This document shows positions 1 through 11,757 of a stretch of DNA of 64,000 nucleotides, in pieces (the first letter of the stretch is position 1; every line of letters begins with the position of its first letter). The notes under the pieces were generated by a model, which saw only the letters and a program-made list of their open reading frames with translations, did not search any database and was not told the DNA's origin. The stretch is taken from positions 1 to 64,000 of the forward strand of contig MU831827.1 in the NCBI GenBank assembly GCA_029204225.1, read 5' to 3'. Source of the DNA: Diphasiastrum complanatum. Taxonomy: Eukaryota > Streptophyta > Lycopodiopsida > Lycopodiales > Lycopodiaceae. A program made the translations under genes and the position numbers.

Positions 1-56
1 GGCCCCGACTATATTTGCAAATCAATTTCGTGAAGAGAAGCTTTTGAAAGAAAAGC

Positions 57-60
<4 letters not shown>

Positions 61-117
<57 letters not shown>
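61..117. repeat. (GA)n microsatellite
   Basis: About 28 uninterrupted GA units. The inverted counterpart in the right arm is the CT tract at 36264-36333, so the tract predates the duplication of the arms, although its length differs between copies. Confidence 0.95.
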
Positions 118-123
<6 letters not shown>

Positions 124-198
124 TTGTTAGTTTTTCATTGTTTATTGGCTTGTTTATTGGTTGATTAATAAATGATTGTGCATTGTTGGCTTTTGTAG

Positions 199-251
199 AA
201 GAAAGTGATGCAATTTTGAAGGAAATGAGACAATCCAAACAAATGCATGAG
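199..251 (+). other. Exon-like cassette 1, antisense to the transposase-like gene
   Basis: A 53-bp segment is bounded by a good acceptor (pyrimidine-rich tract ending TTTTGTAG) and a donor (GAG then GTATGT). It is similar in sequence to the second cassette at 425-480, and both have inverted counterparts near 36127-36185 and 35753-35808 in the right arm. It translates without stops in one frame. The role is unknown; it may be part of a gene converging on the transposase-like gene, or a duplicated non-coding exon. Confidence 0.35.
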
Positions 252-424
252 GTATGTTATGCATTCTAAATTTTGGTAGATTACATTTGAGTCATAAAGT
301 GCATTTTCATAGTATCTTCAACATGGTAAGATTGATGTAACAATGATTAATGATTTTTAATCTAACAATGATTCTTTGATTTGTAATCTAACAATGATTT
401 GGTTATCATTGTTTGCTTTTATAG

Positions 425-480
425 AGAAAAAAACAGATGCATCTTAGAAGGAATTAAAGATCATCCAAACAATAGATGAG
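425..480 (+). other. Exon-like cassette 2, antisense to the transposase-like gene
   Basis: A 56-bp segment follows a TTTTATAG acceptor and precedes GTATGT. It aligns with cassette 1 at 199-251. The reading frame matching cassette 1 has a stop codon here, so if it was ever coding it has decayed. The intervening 173 bp is AT-rich and intron-like. Confidence 0.3.
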
Positions 481-659
481 GTATGTTTTTTCATCTTAAA
501 TTGATGTTTTTGTTTGTTTGTATATATTTACAACAAATTTATACAAGATGAAATAGAAAAACATAAACAATAAACAATCATTCCATAGATAATGAGATAG
601 AGATGATCAAATACAAAACTTTATATTCATAATCCAAAAAAGTGTACATATTCGCATCT

Positions 660-1794
660 ACTTCATAAAAAGAGCTTTGATGCCTACTTTTGCAAATAAT
701 AAAAATACATCAAATCTAAGAAGTATAGGCTTCTTAGTCTTCGCTCTCTTCTCCCTCATCGTTGTCCGAAGCCGAATCTTGTCCTTCGTCTTCGTCTTCG
801 TCCCCTTCATCTTCATTCCCTTCTTCTCCTTGGTTTCTTCTCGTACTTTCTTCCAAAAGGGAAGCGGATGCCCTCTACATACACATTCACAAAACAAATT
901 AATGATTATTAGCCAAACACATGTCATAAAAATGAAATGAAATGAAAATTATGTCTCAAAAATATGAGAAATACAAATTATGTAGCAAAAATTTACCCTT
1001 GGATGTACGCCTTGTGCCGCAAGATGATCAACCAAGGCACTATAGCCTTGGCGTTATCCAATATTGTACTCGGCATTTGTATACTTGTGCCCATAATCTT
1101 CAGCCTACATCAACACAAACCGAATGATTAGAAAAAAGCAAAAAATTATTGATAAACAAAAAATATATGAAATGCAATTAGCTAAAAGAGAATTGTTTAT
1201 AAATTGGGCGTGCATATTAGCCTTGCCTCCCAATCCAAGGTGAGATTGGCCTAAAAAATTAAGCCTTGATTTTGTTGCCTCTCTTTGTTGCTTAAAGCGC
1301 TCAGACTACATAATTGTCTTAATGATTGGCGCTGATGATGAATATGCGTAACACATACTCGTCTTCACCCATTTGTCATTAAATTGATTTGGTTGTGGAA
1401 ACTCACGGTACAATATATCAAGTATCTTGTCTTTGTCCCCTTGGTTTTGTTGCTCCCAAGGGTTAAACAAATCGTGACCAAAGTATTTAAGAGTAAGGTC
1501 GTGCAATCTATTGATGATGACCTTACCCGTATGATGATGGAACCGTCCTCATCAAGGTCATAGAAAATATTTGTGGATTCTTCCGCCGACATCTCCGTCG
1601 AAACGAATCAACGATCTTGTTGATAAGATTCTCTTTTGGAAAGACAAAGGGCTTTCGTCATTTGCCTTTCATCGGGAGATAGCATAGTATAAAACTATCG
1701 CACTTGATCGAAATCCGATCCTGAGGCTTGTCCTCTTCCACTGGAAGAGGATCTTGGCCTCCTCCTTGATGCTCTGCTACCGCTAATAGACATG
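660..1794 (-). pseudogene. Ptta/En/Spm-like plant transposase, left copy (decayed)
   Basis: On the minus strand the gene starts near 1794 with an Arg/Ser-rich leader (RRRPRSSSSGRG). It continues through a segment with DLDEDGSI and a later YREFPQPNQFNDKW block, then a separated exon (YGHKYTNAEYN) and an acidic C-terminal exon near 730-860. The arrangement matches the better copy at 34346-35483. In-frame stops (for example after QVR near 1698), a frameshift and loss of the basic W-rich block show that it is not functional. The family assignment rests on the right copy, which keeps the FK-x-NR-like C-terminal motif of PF03004-type transposases. It is a probable non-functional paralogue in inverted orientation. 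Confidence 0.5.
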
Positions 1795-1995
1795 ACTATT
1801 GAGAGAAAGATATAAAGTTGTAAAAAGAACTTGGAAAGATATCAAATGTGAAAAATGAAAAAGTGTGTGTGTGTGTGTGCGAGATATGTGAGAGAGTGAG
1901 AAAGAGAATCAAACTTTTAAATGTGTGAAAAATGAAAAGGAGATATGAAAGAGTGTGCGAGAGAGAAAAAGAGATTGGAGATTGGAGAGTGATAG

Positions 1996-2123
<128 letters not shown>

Positions 2124-2819
2124 TGGAGAGAAATGAGAGAGAGAAAGAGAGAGGTAGAAGAGTGAAAAGAAATGAGAGATCGAGAGTGTGAGAGATTGAG
2201 AGAGAGAGAGAAATGAGAGATTGAAAGCTTGAGAGTGAGAGTGTGAGAGCTTGAGAGTGATAGTGAGCCTCAAGAAATCCACAAGAAAGCGTGGATAAAT
2301 ATTGAATGAGGGCATTTTTATACACTTTTCAGATTTCAAGTGTCGCATGGCTCTGCCATGCATTTTTTTGCCACGTGTGGCAGTGCCATGCAATTTTTTT
2401 TTTGTCTAGAAATACGTGACCATGGCCTGAAAGGTGTCATATAACGAGCAATTTGTCAAAAAGAAAAATTATGGAACTAAAAAAGTGATTTGACTCTTAT
2501 TTTATAATTTTTTTTGGAGGACAAAAGCATGTGAGTAATACGACATATTTTTAAGCATGAATTTTTAAGGACAAAAGCATGTGATTGATATGACATTTTC
2601 CATGTTTTCTTCGAAGATTTTGATGATTTTTTAAAAAGGACAAATGAGTATTAATTCTATTTTGATTTTATATAAGACAAATAGATGATTTGATATGGTT
2701 GGTACAAAATGACCATGTGTTTAAAAGACAAATGTAAATATTTGGTTTGATGTCTCATATAAGTTGTGGAAATTAGTTAGTTTATAAAGTCTTAATTAAT
2801 TTGTTTTCTTGAGATGGTG

Positions 2820-3045
2820 ATGGGGGGCAAGGAAAAATTGAGCATTTGCAATGTCCATCTGTTGAAGTGCTCATGCTCCTGTATTACATCTCTACTGTCG
2901 TAATCTCTTCTTAAAATAAAGCTATTGCTATCTTGTCCTTCCAAGCAGCAGGCTAATCGTCCTGCCCAAGGACTAGAATCAATCTATTAGGGGCCAAAAT
3001 TGATTGTTCCAAATCATAGATTGATCAAGTTCAGTCACTCGATCT
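2820..3045 (+). repeat. Segment B of the inverted repeat
   Basis: This is the reverse complement of about 32146-32390 (shared blocks include GAAGTGCTCATGCTCCT and AAATTGATTGTTCCAAATC). In the left arm the order is A-B-C; in the right arm it is A-C-B, so the arms were rearranged after duplication. Confidence 0.75.
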
Positions 3046-3710
3046 TCTATGTCAAGTGATAAGGACCAAGATCTTGTATTGGACATTAGATTTGAACTAT
3101 CTCAAGTGATGGGAATCGACTTTGATCTATTTCATGAGCACACAATTTTTCGAATTTGGTCACTTTACGAGAAACCTTTAGTGATATTCACCAAAAGTGA
3201 GCTATTCCAAAAGATGCACATCAAATTTTAGCTATCTCATGTGATATGAGTCAATTTCGTTGACAATGGGTCAAGCTTGAGCTATCTTAATATACTAGAC
3301 TTGGGATTGGTTGAGTCTGATCACTTGATGAGCCGTGTGGGGTGATAAGCAACAAAATCACGCATAGACATAAAATTTAAGTATTCACGTGTAATAGGGG
3401 TTTGACAAGGGGTTGAACTTGAGTTGTCATAATATATTACTTGTTGAGTCTAGTCACTTGATAGAGCCATGTCAAGCAATAAGCAACAAAATCATATGTT
3501 AGGTAGCAAATTTTGACTTTTCGGAGTGATAGAGACATCAAAATGGGGCTATTTACATTGATAGACACCAAGTTTGAGCTATCTGATGTGATGTTGGTCA
3601 ATTATGATCACTCAAAAAACAATGACAAGTAATTAGGACCAAAATTGAGTTGTCTCACATGTAAGCACTGTATTCAAAGTTAAATGAATGTCATAAACTC
3701 AAAATTAGAC
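2990..3710. repeat. Degenerate tandem repeat block 1
   Basis: Recurring phrases such as GAGCTATCTCATGTGATA and GAGTCTAGTCACTTGAT return at irregular spacing. A higher-order unit near 140 bp starts with a variant of ATATACTAGATT (for example near 3290 and 3432). The block resumes beyond the Copia remnant at 5740-6600 and is present inverted at 32985-33275. It is satellite-like but highly diverged, with no sustained coding potential. Confidence 0.6.
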
Positions 3711-3969
3711 CACTCCTACCCATGTGATATAAAATTTTCTACCACTAGAATGGTGCCAAGTGGCATAGTACATCTATAAACTAGTTGTTGGCCAATTTAA
3801 CCACTAGTTTCCAAATTAAATGAGATGTACAACCTATATGATCTATCTAAATGACTTAGGCATAGATTTCACACATGGGAATAGGCTCCACACATGTCTA
3901 CTGATGATAGGTATAAGTCATTGTGGTATTTACAAGATTTGATCAAGTTAGCTTTTGCCAATTTTAACA
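3680..3969 (-). mobile_element. 3' LTR remnant of a Copia element
   Basis: On the minus strand a purine run (GACGGGGGG) is followed directly by TGTTAAAATTGGC, the usual polypurine tract to LTR junction. The LTR-like start resembles that of Copia-1 (TGTTAAAAATTC). The far end is not defined. Confidence 0.5.
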
Positions 3970-5274
3970 CCCCCCGTCAAAACTAACTTGATAAAAGCAT
4001 GATGATAATTGATTCCTTTCAAATTTCATGTAGATGCTTGACCTTGAGGCATTCTCTTTCTTGATGTGCATGCTCCTCCTTGATGAAAATCCAAGACCTT
4101 TATGTCTCATGATGATTACTACAAACATGATCATACAATTTGCACTTTCTATGTCATCAATATTAATTATGCTAGAAACATAAGCCCAAATATCACCACA
4201 ACTTGGCATGATTTTTCTAATATTAAAATCAAAAAGTACTTCCATCTCAATAAGGCTAACTAGTTGCTCATGGATCTAGTTGCTTATGGATCTAACTACT
4301 TGCTTATTGATCTTATTGAAAAACTCAAACATCTTACTTTTGGAATCCAAAAGCGCAATCCAAATGTATCTAGAGTAAAAGATTCATACATTAATGCACC
4401 TCCATTAGATACTTGTAAAAAAGAGTGCACATCACTATGAATGAGATCTAATGACTTAGAAGATCTAGTAGAAGATTTAGCAAATGGTTGCTTGCAAGCC
4501 TTTGAGAGGCTACAAGTCTCACAATGCTTTTGGAAGGCCGAGTGCAAGCTCCTTTGTGCATAGGATCTCCATTGATTTGAAGTTGGGGTGGCCCAACCTC
4601 TTATGCCAAAGTTCCACTTGTGTAAGCTCCTCCTTAACCATGTTCACACTTACAAGAAACACATTAGCACCAAGCTTGAATAGCCTCCCTTGATTGAATC
4701 TGTTTACAATGCAAGTGTCATTCATCATAATAGAGCAAACACCTTCCTTAAAATGAACATCTAAACCACTATCCATTAGTTTCCTAACACTAAGCATGCT
4801 CCTAGTAAGATTAGAAACATAGAGTACATTTTCTAGATCCAATCTTTTAGAGGATCCAAGACTTAAAGAGATTGTTCCCACTCCATATATTCTACATTCT
4901 TGATCACTTGTTGTGAGAATATACTTTTTACAACCTAAAAAAGGTACAAGAGTTGAGAAGAATTCCTTTTGGAATGTCATGTGGGAACTAGCCCCACTAT
5001 CAATCCACCATGTGTCATTGGAGTAGCTCTTGCTTGTTGGTGTAGATGCCATCAAGGATGAATCAACTTCATCCTCATAATCCTCAAGGGTAAGTTTGTC
5101 TTGCTTGATCTCATCTTGTGCATTCTTCTTTTTGTAGAACTGGGATGCAAAGTGCCCCTTCTTTCCACAAAAGAAACACTTTTGTTTGGCTTTGTCTTTC
5201 TTCTTTCCTTTAGAGCTGTCATCACTTTTGCCATACTTTGGATCTTCTTCTTGGACTTCCATCATGTAGTACAT
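3970..5274 (-). pseudogene. Copia gag-pol fragment (zinc knuckle, protease, start of integrase)
   Basis: Minus-strand frames carry, in order, a zinc knuckle (CFFCGKKGHFASQF, last Cys replaced by Phe), the aspartic protease motif WWIDSGASSHMT, the GAG-pre-integrase box LWHKRLGHPNF, and the beginning of the integrase core (LIHSDVHSF...NGGALMY). A frameshift separates 4519-5274 from 4296-4547, and the remaining integrase, RT and RNase H are missing. The coding part lies next to a 3' LTR remnant at 3680-3969, which implies a large internal deletion. It is dead, with no partner LTR recognised. A short piece of a close relative lies at 32045-32146. Confidence 0.8.
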
Positions 5275-5279
5275 TTAGA

Positions 5280-5740
5280 TTGATTGTTTTTTATCGCTTA
5301 TCAATGGAATTGACTCCTATCATGCAATATAGCTCAAAATTATTGTCTATCACTTGAGATAAGGCATTGAGTGATCAAGTATGTGTGAAATATCAAGTAT
5401 TAAGTTCAAATCCATTGTATATACTTTTCATAAGAGTCAAATGTCAAATCTCCTAAATTGTAGGAGCTATCTCCTAGATTGTAGGAATCTAGAAGGTCAA
5501 CACTAGCCACCAGTGATGATGTGCAAATTAGTGGAATCTTAGCCAAAGTGGATATGGATAAGCACTATGACTGTGACATATATATCTAGCACGAACAGAG
5601 TAGGTTATCGACTCGTCTTTGTAGGATATCAACAGGACCATCATCCTAAGAGTCAAACAAAGTGATGGACAAAAGAGTGCACATTGGAGAAAGTGGAATG
5701 TTGTATAAGTCCAAGATCATCCCAGAAATAGTACCCTTGA
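5280..5740. other. Unassigned AT-rich spacer
   Basis: No open frame, repeat terminus or motif could be supported here. It separates the Copia remnant from the second block of degenerate tandem repeats. Confidence 0.4.
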
Positions 5741-6600
5741 AATCCAAGATCATCACATGGGTGATTGACGTCAAATTTGAATTATCTTGCACTACTTAAA
5801 TTTGAGCTACTTAAATGTCCTAAAGCTAATTCAATCGCCCAATGAAAAAATCTCGAGTGATAAGGTCCAAAATTGAGTTAACTATGATGACGAACATCAA
5901 ATTTGAGTTATTTCGTGTGATAGGGGTAAACCCCATCGAGAAGCGGTCAAATTCAATGAATCTTGATATACTAGATTCGAAATCAATTGAGTCTAGTCCC
6001 TTGATCAGCCATGTCGAGTAATCAGCACCAAAATCACACGTTAGGCATCGAATTTGAGCTATTTTGAGTGATAGGTACCAAATTCAAGCTATTTCAATGT
6101 CTTGAAGTTACTATTCTATTGGTGTTGTCACTCGTGGGCAATCTCGAGTGATAAAGGCCAAAAATACAACTATCTTTAATGATAGATAACAAATTTGAGC
6201 TATCTGATGTGATAAGGATCAAATGTCAACAATAACTAGGGCAAGAAAATATACTAGATTTGAAACTAATTGAGTCTAATAACTTGATGAGCCATGTTGG
6301 GTGATAAGAAAAAAAATTACACATTGGGCATCAAATTTTGGCATTCCCAAATGATAGGCAACAAATTTAATCTATTTGGATGAAATCCCTCAAAGTTGAT
6401 CACTCTATGAGGAGCCTCAGGTGAGAAGTGCCAAAATGGGACTTTTTACATTGATAGCCATCAAGTTTGAGCTATCTCATGAAATGCTGGTTAATTATGA
6501 TTATCAATGGGCTATGTCAAGCGATAGGGACCAAAATAGAGTTGTTTCACAAGTAAGTATCAAAATCAAGTTACTTGAATTTTCCAAACTCGTGATTTTG
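5740..6600. repeat. Degenerate tandem repeat block 2
   Basis: The same phrases as in block 1 recur (ATATACTAGATT..GAGTCTA..CTTGAT at about 5972 and 6250, roughly 278 bp apart). The end of this block (6450-6580) aligns with 3570-3700. The simplest reading is one repeat field opened by insertion of the Copia remnant. Confidence 0.55.
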
Positions 6601-6649
6601 AAGATTTTTTAAAATTGACAATTATGTATTAATTATTGCTTAGTTTCCT

Positions 6650-7221
6650 AAATAGTTAAAAGAAATCACACTTCTATTTCATAGTTTGCTTGAATCTATT
6701 TCTTTTCTTCGTGAATTAGACAATGTCATATTGTTTGCGAGGAAAAAGACCTCTTTTTCAAGCTATTTTTGACGAAAAATCGTCGCTACGCACTATTACG
6801 CTAACGCAAAACTGTTAAAAAACGATGCGTAAATGGCCCATAACGGCCAGTTGCACTGCTATTAAAATACTGTTCATTTGCTAAGTTACGTTGTATGAAA
6901 ATTTCATTTATGCAGCCTATGCCCCTAGTTTCCGGGTTTGTCGGGACTAGGAGGTGCCAAGTATTTTCGTAATACAGTTCTAGTAATGAAAAACTTGGCC
7001 GTGAGCCCATAAAAACTGAAACCGTAAATAGGACCCAACTTGGCTTTGAAATTGCAAATTGAGGCCAAGTTAGGTGCTAAAAAACGAATTTGGGCCAGTG
7101 CCTTACTTTTAGAGTCAGTTTTTGAAAAGTCATAAGGAAGGGGTGCACCTCCAGCCCATTGAGCCCCTACGTATAGGGAGAGGTGTGGGACAACATTGTC
7201 ATTGTCATTGTCATCTTCTTG

Positions 7222-7263
<42 letters not shown>

Positions 7264-7916
7264 AGCTTGTAGAGAGAAACTTGTGTGCAGAGAGCTTTGG
7301 TAAGAAGGTGAAGAGAGAAGGAAGGAGAAGCAGTTGTTGTGCTTGGTGCCTCCACTCTTAGCCTCTTCCACTTTGTTGTCTATCCCATTTCGCTCCTATT
7401 GATTCACTGGTTTGATCTTTAGCATTGTGTTTTCACCATTTCATTTGTGGAATCAGATTTGGTGTTGTTTGTTTTTGCAGTCTCTTATCTTGTGATTGCA
7501 GATCCTGCTATTGTGGAACTTCAATTTGCATCTCTCTGCTATCTCTAACATTGTGATTGCAGGGCTTGCATTTGTTGAAAGCATTGCTGTTTCACTTATA
7601 AGATTCTGAGATTTGTTTAAGATTGGTTGTTATTCAAGAAGCAGTCTTAAACATTCTTTGTTTATTGGTAAAATAGAGGTTCTTGGATGCTTGAAACCTG
7701 CTAACTAAAAGATTTGTTTGGATCTCATTGATTTAAGAGTTAATTGTAAGTTTAGAAGTCATAGAGCTATGAGCAATTAGCTAGTCTTCCTGAAGGCTAA
7801 TCTTCCAGACTTGCAGATCATTGATTTGAAGACCTTCTTCCTGGTTATCTGCCTGTGTGGGCTTTGATCCCTGTCTATTACCAGTTTGCAGCAAGACAGA
7901 GCCATTTAATAGTTTT
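6650..7916. other. Unassigned region with small microsatellite
   Basis: There is no convincing coding frame. It holds a triplicated CATTGT motif followed by a (GA)n tract at about 7221-7261, and two copies of TTGTGATTGCAG near 7489 and 7550. It might be leader sequence of a retroelement, since a Gypsy RT scrap lies downstream, but nothing proves this. Confidence 0.3.
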
Positions 7917-9353
7917 GAAGAATAACTAGCCCTCCATTGCTGATTAGACACCATTTTGGAAACTCTGTGGATCATTGGTTTGCTTGAACTTTTCCCTAGT
8001 TCTGCCTACTCCCTCCCTGCCTGTGGCTCCTTCTCATTGCTTTCCAGTCCATGCCCTCTGCCTTCCTCATTTGTGCCCATCCTACAACCTGATAAGTGGC
8101 TCTCCTCGCTGCCTGCGGCTCCTTGCCTGATCCGCCACCTCCTGTTTGATCCGCACCCTGCCTCTGTCCCACTCTGCCCCGTTATGCCCTGCTCTGCCTG
8201 GTTCTGCAGCCTAGCCATCTACGCTCTGAATAACTCTGTCTCGCGACCTCTTCCTGGCCCCGCTCTCCCTCATCAGCGGCCAACTGTGTCCAATCTGTTG
8301 TGTCCAATCTACACAGTTCTGCTTGACCCATTTGCAACCTGCGGGTTTGAACATCTGCAGCCCTGTCCTGTTCATTTTCTACCTGAGTGCGACCATTGTG
8401 CTCGCTCTTTACCTCCTACGGTGGCCCGCTCCCTGTCCGCTGCTTACCTTCCTGCGTACCTTCCGTCTTCGCTGGCCCTCGCTTGCTTGCTCGCTGCCCT
8501 GCTGTGGCCCGCTTCCTTTGCCATTACTTACCTATGGCCAATCTGGATTACTGCTCATTAAACCCATTCGCTTGCCAACTGAGAATTGCTTGACACCAAA
8601 GTGAAAGTGATTGAGATTTGTGCTTTGAGAGTCCTAAACAAAGGACTGTCAATCTGTCTTCAAGAAGCCTTTGAGATATCAAACAATTGTTGGATAAGGT
8701 GTCTAATTGCTTGTTGGTGTGCAAAAAGACTTTAGGCCTTTTGTATCAACCTGCTCAAAAGTCCTTGATAAAAGAAAAACACTTTGTAACCTATAAAAAT
8801 TATACTGCTGTCTGCGGGTCTGTCCATTTTGTGCACCACTTGCTGGCCATGCCCTCCCTCTACCTGTGAGTTGCCCTGTGTATTTTGTTCAGATTTGAAA
8901 ATTAGCCTGCACATAGGGGGTTTTAGTGTTAATATGACGAATCTATGTGATCTTACGTGCCTTTATTTTGTGTTGACATTCACTAATTGTCTCGCTAGTT
9001 AATTAACACTTGAAGACTTTATTTATGAACACACATTAAAACCAAGTGTTGTTTGTGAACTATAAGATCACGCTGCTTTGACTGAACAACTGCAGTGCTA
9101 TCTAATAGCTGAATAAGAACGAACTTTGTAGACACTTACTCCAGTTATTAAGAATTTTTTAATAAACAAGGTATAAGCCGATTGATGAAACCCTAGCGGC
9201 CATTGTCCAACCCATACGACCTTGACTGACCGAAAGTGATGCTACCCCCACCACCGTGAAAGAGTTGCGATATTTCCTAAGAAGAGCGGGGTATTATAGG
9301 AAGTTTCTTAGCACGTACACTTTCCTCATCTCTCCACTAGTGAGACTCTTGAG
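7917..9353 (+). repeat. Long direct repeat, left copy
   Basis: This 1.4-kb stretch recurs in the same orientation at 22210-23681 with scattered substitutions and small indels. Homology begins at GAAGAATAACTAGCC and on the right stops exactly where a Gypsy LTR starts. The interior is pyrimidine-rich and codes for nothing recognisable. The last 200 bp are Gypsy RT sequence. Confidence 0.8.
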
Positions 9354-9430
9354 AGAGGGCGAACCATTTTCTTGGACTAAAGAGAGCTAGAAAGCCTTCG
9401 AACAATTGATTGGCTCGGTCTCTATGATAA
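9158..9430 (+). pseudogene. Gypsy reverse transcriptase / RNase H junction fragment
   Basis: Plus-strand translation shows NKQGIS, then TTVKELRYFLRRAGYYRKFL, then a LVRLLREGEPFSW segment. This is the conserved stretch between the RT palm/thumb and RNase H of Ty3/Gypsy polyproteins. Stops and a frameshift interrupt it, and nothing of the catalytic RT or RNase H cores is present. A second copy is at 23490-23681. Confidence 0.75.
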
Positions 9431-9652
9431 ATCAGTCCCAAGAATTTATGTTAGCTTGAACTGTAATCGAGATACAGAATGACTCCTTTACCATTTTCTT
9501 CGCATCAATAACTTGTTTAGGGGTCATTTTATATCCCATCATTGGTGCGTCTGCCGAGAGGAGCACGAGTTCCTTTCGATTCCTGCCTCTATTGTACTTG
9601 GAGGTACAGTGAGGTGTCAACTGAATGATCAGTTCACAAATCCTATTGATGG

Positions 9653-10170
9653 ATGTCTGATGAAGATTCACTCAGTTCATACTTAAAGTCACTGATTGAG
9701 AAACAGAAAACCCCTGGTCTTGGTGAGGGCATTGCACATCGCACAAGAAGACGTACTATTCTAGAGAGATTAGGACAAACTTCTACATCCCTTCCCCTAG
9801 AACCAGAGTTGGCAGACATAAGCAGTACATTTAGAGACCCTGAAAATACCGGGGTTGAACTGCCTTTGGATGAAATTCCTGATTTATTAGCCAAGACTAT
9901 AGATGTTGGTTCTGATTCCAGGGAAGATTTTCCCGAAAGTAGCGAGGCGAACTAAGTCGTAAGAGGTGCTCAGGCCATACTCATTGGTCTGAATGTGACC
10001 AAACCTGAATCATTAACCCAAGCTATGCCTTCTTATTGGGCTACCTCTCAGGCTGATCCCGAGAAACATGTAAATGACTTTTACCGGTCTTGTTGGATTA
10101 ATATAATAATGGACAAAGATCACCAAATGTTGTTATTGAGTGGGATGTTGTTATTGGTAGATCGTAAACC
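9653..10170 (+). pseudogene. Probable Gypsy gag-like fragment
   Basis: Two plus-strand frames (9653-9955 and 9995-10291) join across a stop codon. The second begins with PSYWATSQADPEKHVNDFYRSCW, which resembles the capsid-type gag start of plant retroelements (DPEKH..DF...CWIN). The first is acidic and low-complexity. No zinc knuckle is present and the reading frame degenerates after 10170. The assignment is by resemblance only; it could be another retroelement's gag. Confidence 0.4.
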
Positions 10171-10176
10171 TCAGGG

Positions 10177-10223
10177 TTGCAGCTTTCTTCGAGAACCACA
10201 ACGTTGCAGCTTTCTTCGAGAAC
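10177..10223 (+). repeat. Short tandem duplication
   Basis: A 21-bp unit (GTTGCAGCTTTCTTCGAGAAC) occurs twice, about 27 bp apart, just before the Copia-1 insertion. Confidence 0.8.
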
Positions 10224-10722
10224 TACCTCAGATCTCTGTTGGAAAAATGTTCCTCACATCATCGCTAGGGCAGCACACCATCGTTGAATAGGCAGTAGAA
10301 ATTTCACAAACCTCAGATCCCTGCAGATTTCAGTTTCTTATCATTTTACAAATGTCAGATTTCTCACAGCAAGATGGTAGATGCTGTTAAAAATTCACAA
10401 TTCTAGCTTGACTAGTTTTGGTCATATGACTTGTAAATAGTTAGATGGTCATGATGTGGCTTGTCACACGTGCCAAATAGCATAGGATTCCATTCATAAG
10501 GATGTTCTCAAGTAGACCTAAGTGTTAGAACCTTTGGAATGAGTCCAAATTATGCTTAGATACAAGGGAGAAAAAATAGGAGCTATTTTTGGTAATTTTT
10601 GCATTGTTGAGGGATCTCCAAGATTCCAACCCTAACTTGGTAGGGATGAAAGATCCACCAAAATTAGCATTGGGGATAGGTTTAGGGCTACTCATACCTG
10701 CCCAAAACCGTGATGGATCATG

Positions 10723-10730
10723 TATATATA
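10723..10730 (+). promoter_or_regulatory. TATA-like box in Copia-1 LTR
   Basis: TATATATA lies in an otherwise mixed-composition part of the LTR, about 220 bp before the LTR end, and is conserved in the 3' LTR at 16076-16083. It probably directs genomic RNA synthesis. Confidence 0.55.
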
Positions 10731-10896
10731 GGTGATGATATCTCACCAAAATCAATCAAGCAATTTCATGTTTTTTCTCTCATAATGGTGCAATTGCTCT
10801 CTATGTTCATAATTGTTTGAGTACTTGTGATTACTAATGATTATAGGATTGAATGTAGGTCTGATGTATAGTACTCAGACTGTGGGAGGCCGTACT

Positions 10897-10910
10897 TTCA
10901 CACGTGTGAA
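10897..10910. promoter_or_regulatory. CACACGTGTG palindrome in Copia-1 LTR
   Basis: A perfect 14-bp palindrome with a G-box core (CACGTG), identical at 16250-16263 in the 3' LTR and at 26941-26954 in the LTR of Copia-2. G-box cores bind bHLH and bZIP factors in plants; a role in LTR transcription is inferred. Confidence 0.45.
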
Positions 10911-10946
10911 GCCTTGTTCAAGGATTTGGGCCATTTAGTGAGGTTC

Positions 10947-10958
10947 TGGTATCAGAGC
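10947..10958 (+). other. Copia-1 primer-binding site
   Basis: TGGTATCAGAGC, complementary to the 3' end of initiator methionine tRNA, directly follows the 5' LTR. This is the usual primer for plant Copia elements. Confidence 0.92.
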
Positions 10959-11757
10959 CTAAAGGCTGAAATGAGCTAAATCCTTGGTTTTCATTCAATT
11001 TGATCACAATTTTTGATCTAAATCTTGTGTAGATTGGATCTTAGCATCTAGTATTGATTCTAGAACTCAAAGTGAGTCAAATACATTGGAGATTGGTGTT
11101 GTGTGACTTCATTTGCAGGTGTTTAGGTGTCTAAAACCAGAGGCAAAGTTGAATTCAATTCACATTACCAAGATAGCAAGTTTTGCTTGCTCCAAGCATT
11201 GATTTCTAAGCGAGTTTTGGAGGTGATTTCATAGAGGAGGCTTTCTAGCATTCAAGGAGAGGGAAGATCAGAGTTTTGGGGACTCTTCAAGGTTGTTCTA
11301 AGGTGTAGTAGGCACCTCCTAAAGTGATTTAGGTTCAGTCCAACCATTGCTTGACTTATGCACCAAATTAGATCAATTTTTCATCAATTTTGATCATTTT
11401 TTGCTTGTGATTGGATAGTAGATTGTGTTGCATCCTCATTAAGTTCCATTTAGATCTTTTACAAGTGATTTTGGAAGTATATTAGGTTGCTGAAATTCAC
11501 TCTTGATGAGATCATTTGGAAGCTTTAATGTTCTTTATAGAAAGAGGGGCAATTCTACTAGTATTGTCTACTTCAATCAAGCAAGTGCATTGTTTCTAGT
11601 ATTCTATGATTTGATTTTGTTAGAGATCATTCTTAGATCTTTATAGGAAGTCTATTACTGATCTTTTCAGGTCCCTAAGAAGTGGGATAAGGTAGACCTT
11701 CAATCAAATCAATAGAAGTAACCTTCATTTGTGTCAAGTCCTTGATTAGGAGACTAG

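Larger units (their letters stand above)
10385..10946 (+). repeat. Copia-1 5' LTR
   Basis: It starts TGTTAAAAATTC and ends GAGGTTC just before the primer-binding site. It contains a TATA-like box near 10723 and the palindrome TTCACACGTGTGAA at 10897-10910. The end lacks the usual CA. Confidence 0.92.

Noticed and set aside
7956-8561. 201-aa frame rich in Leu, Pro and Ser
   Set aside because: The direct-repeat copy at 22248 keeps the DNA but not the full frame, codon usage is that of a pyrimidine-rich tract, and there is no recognisable domain.
10525-10755. 76-aa minus frame, identical again at 15878-16108
   Set aside because: It lies inside the Copia-1 LTRs; duplication is due to the LTRs, not to a gene family.
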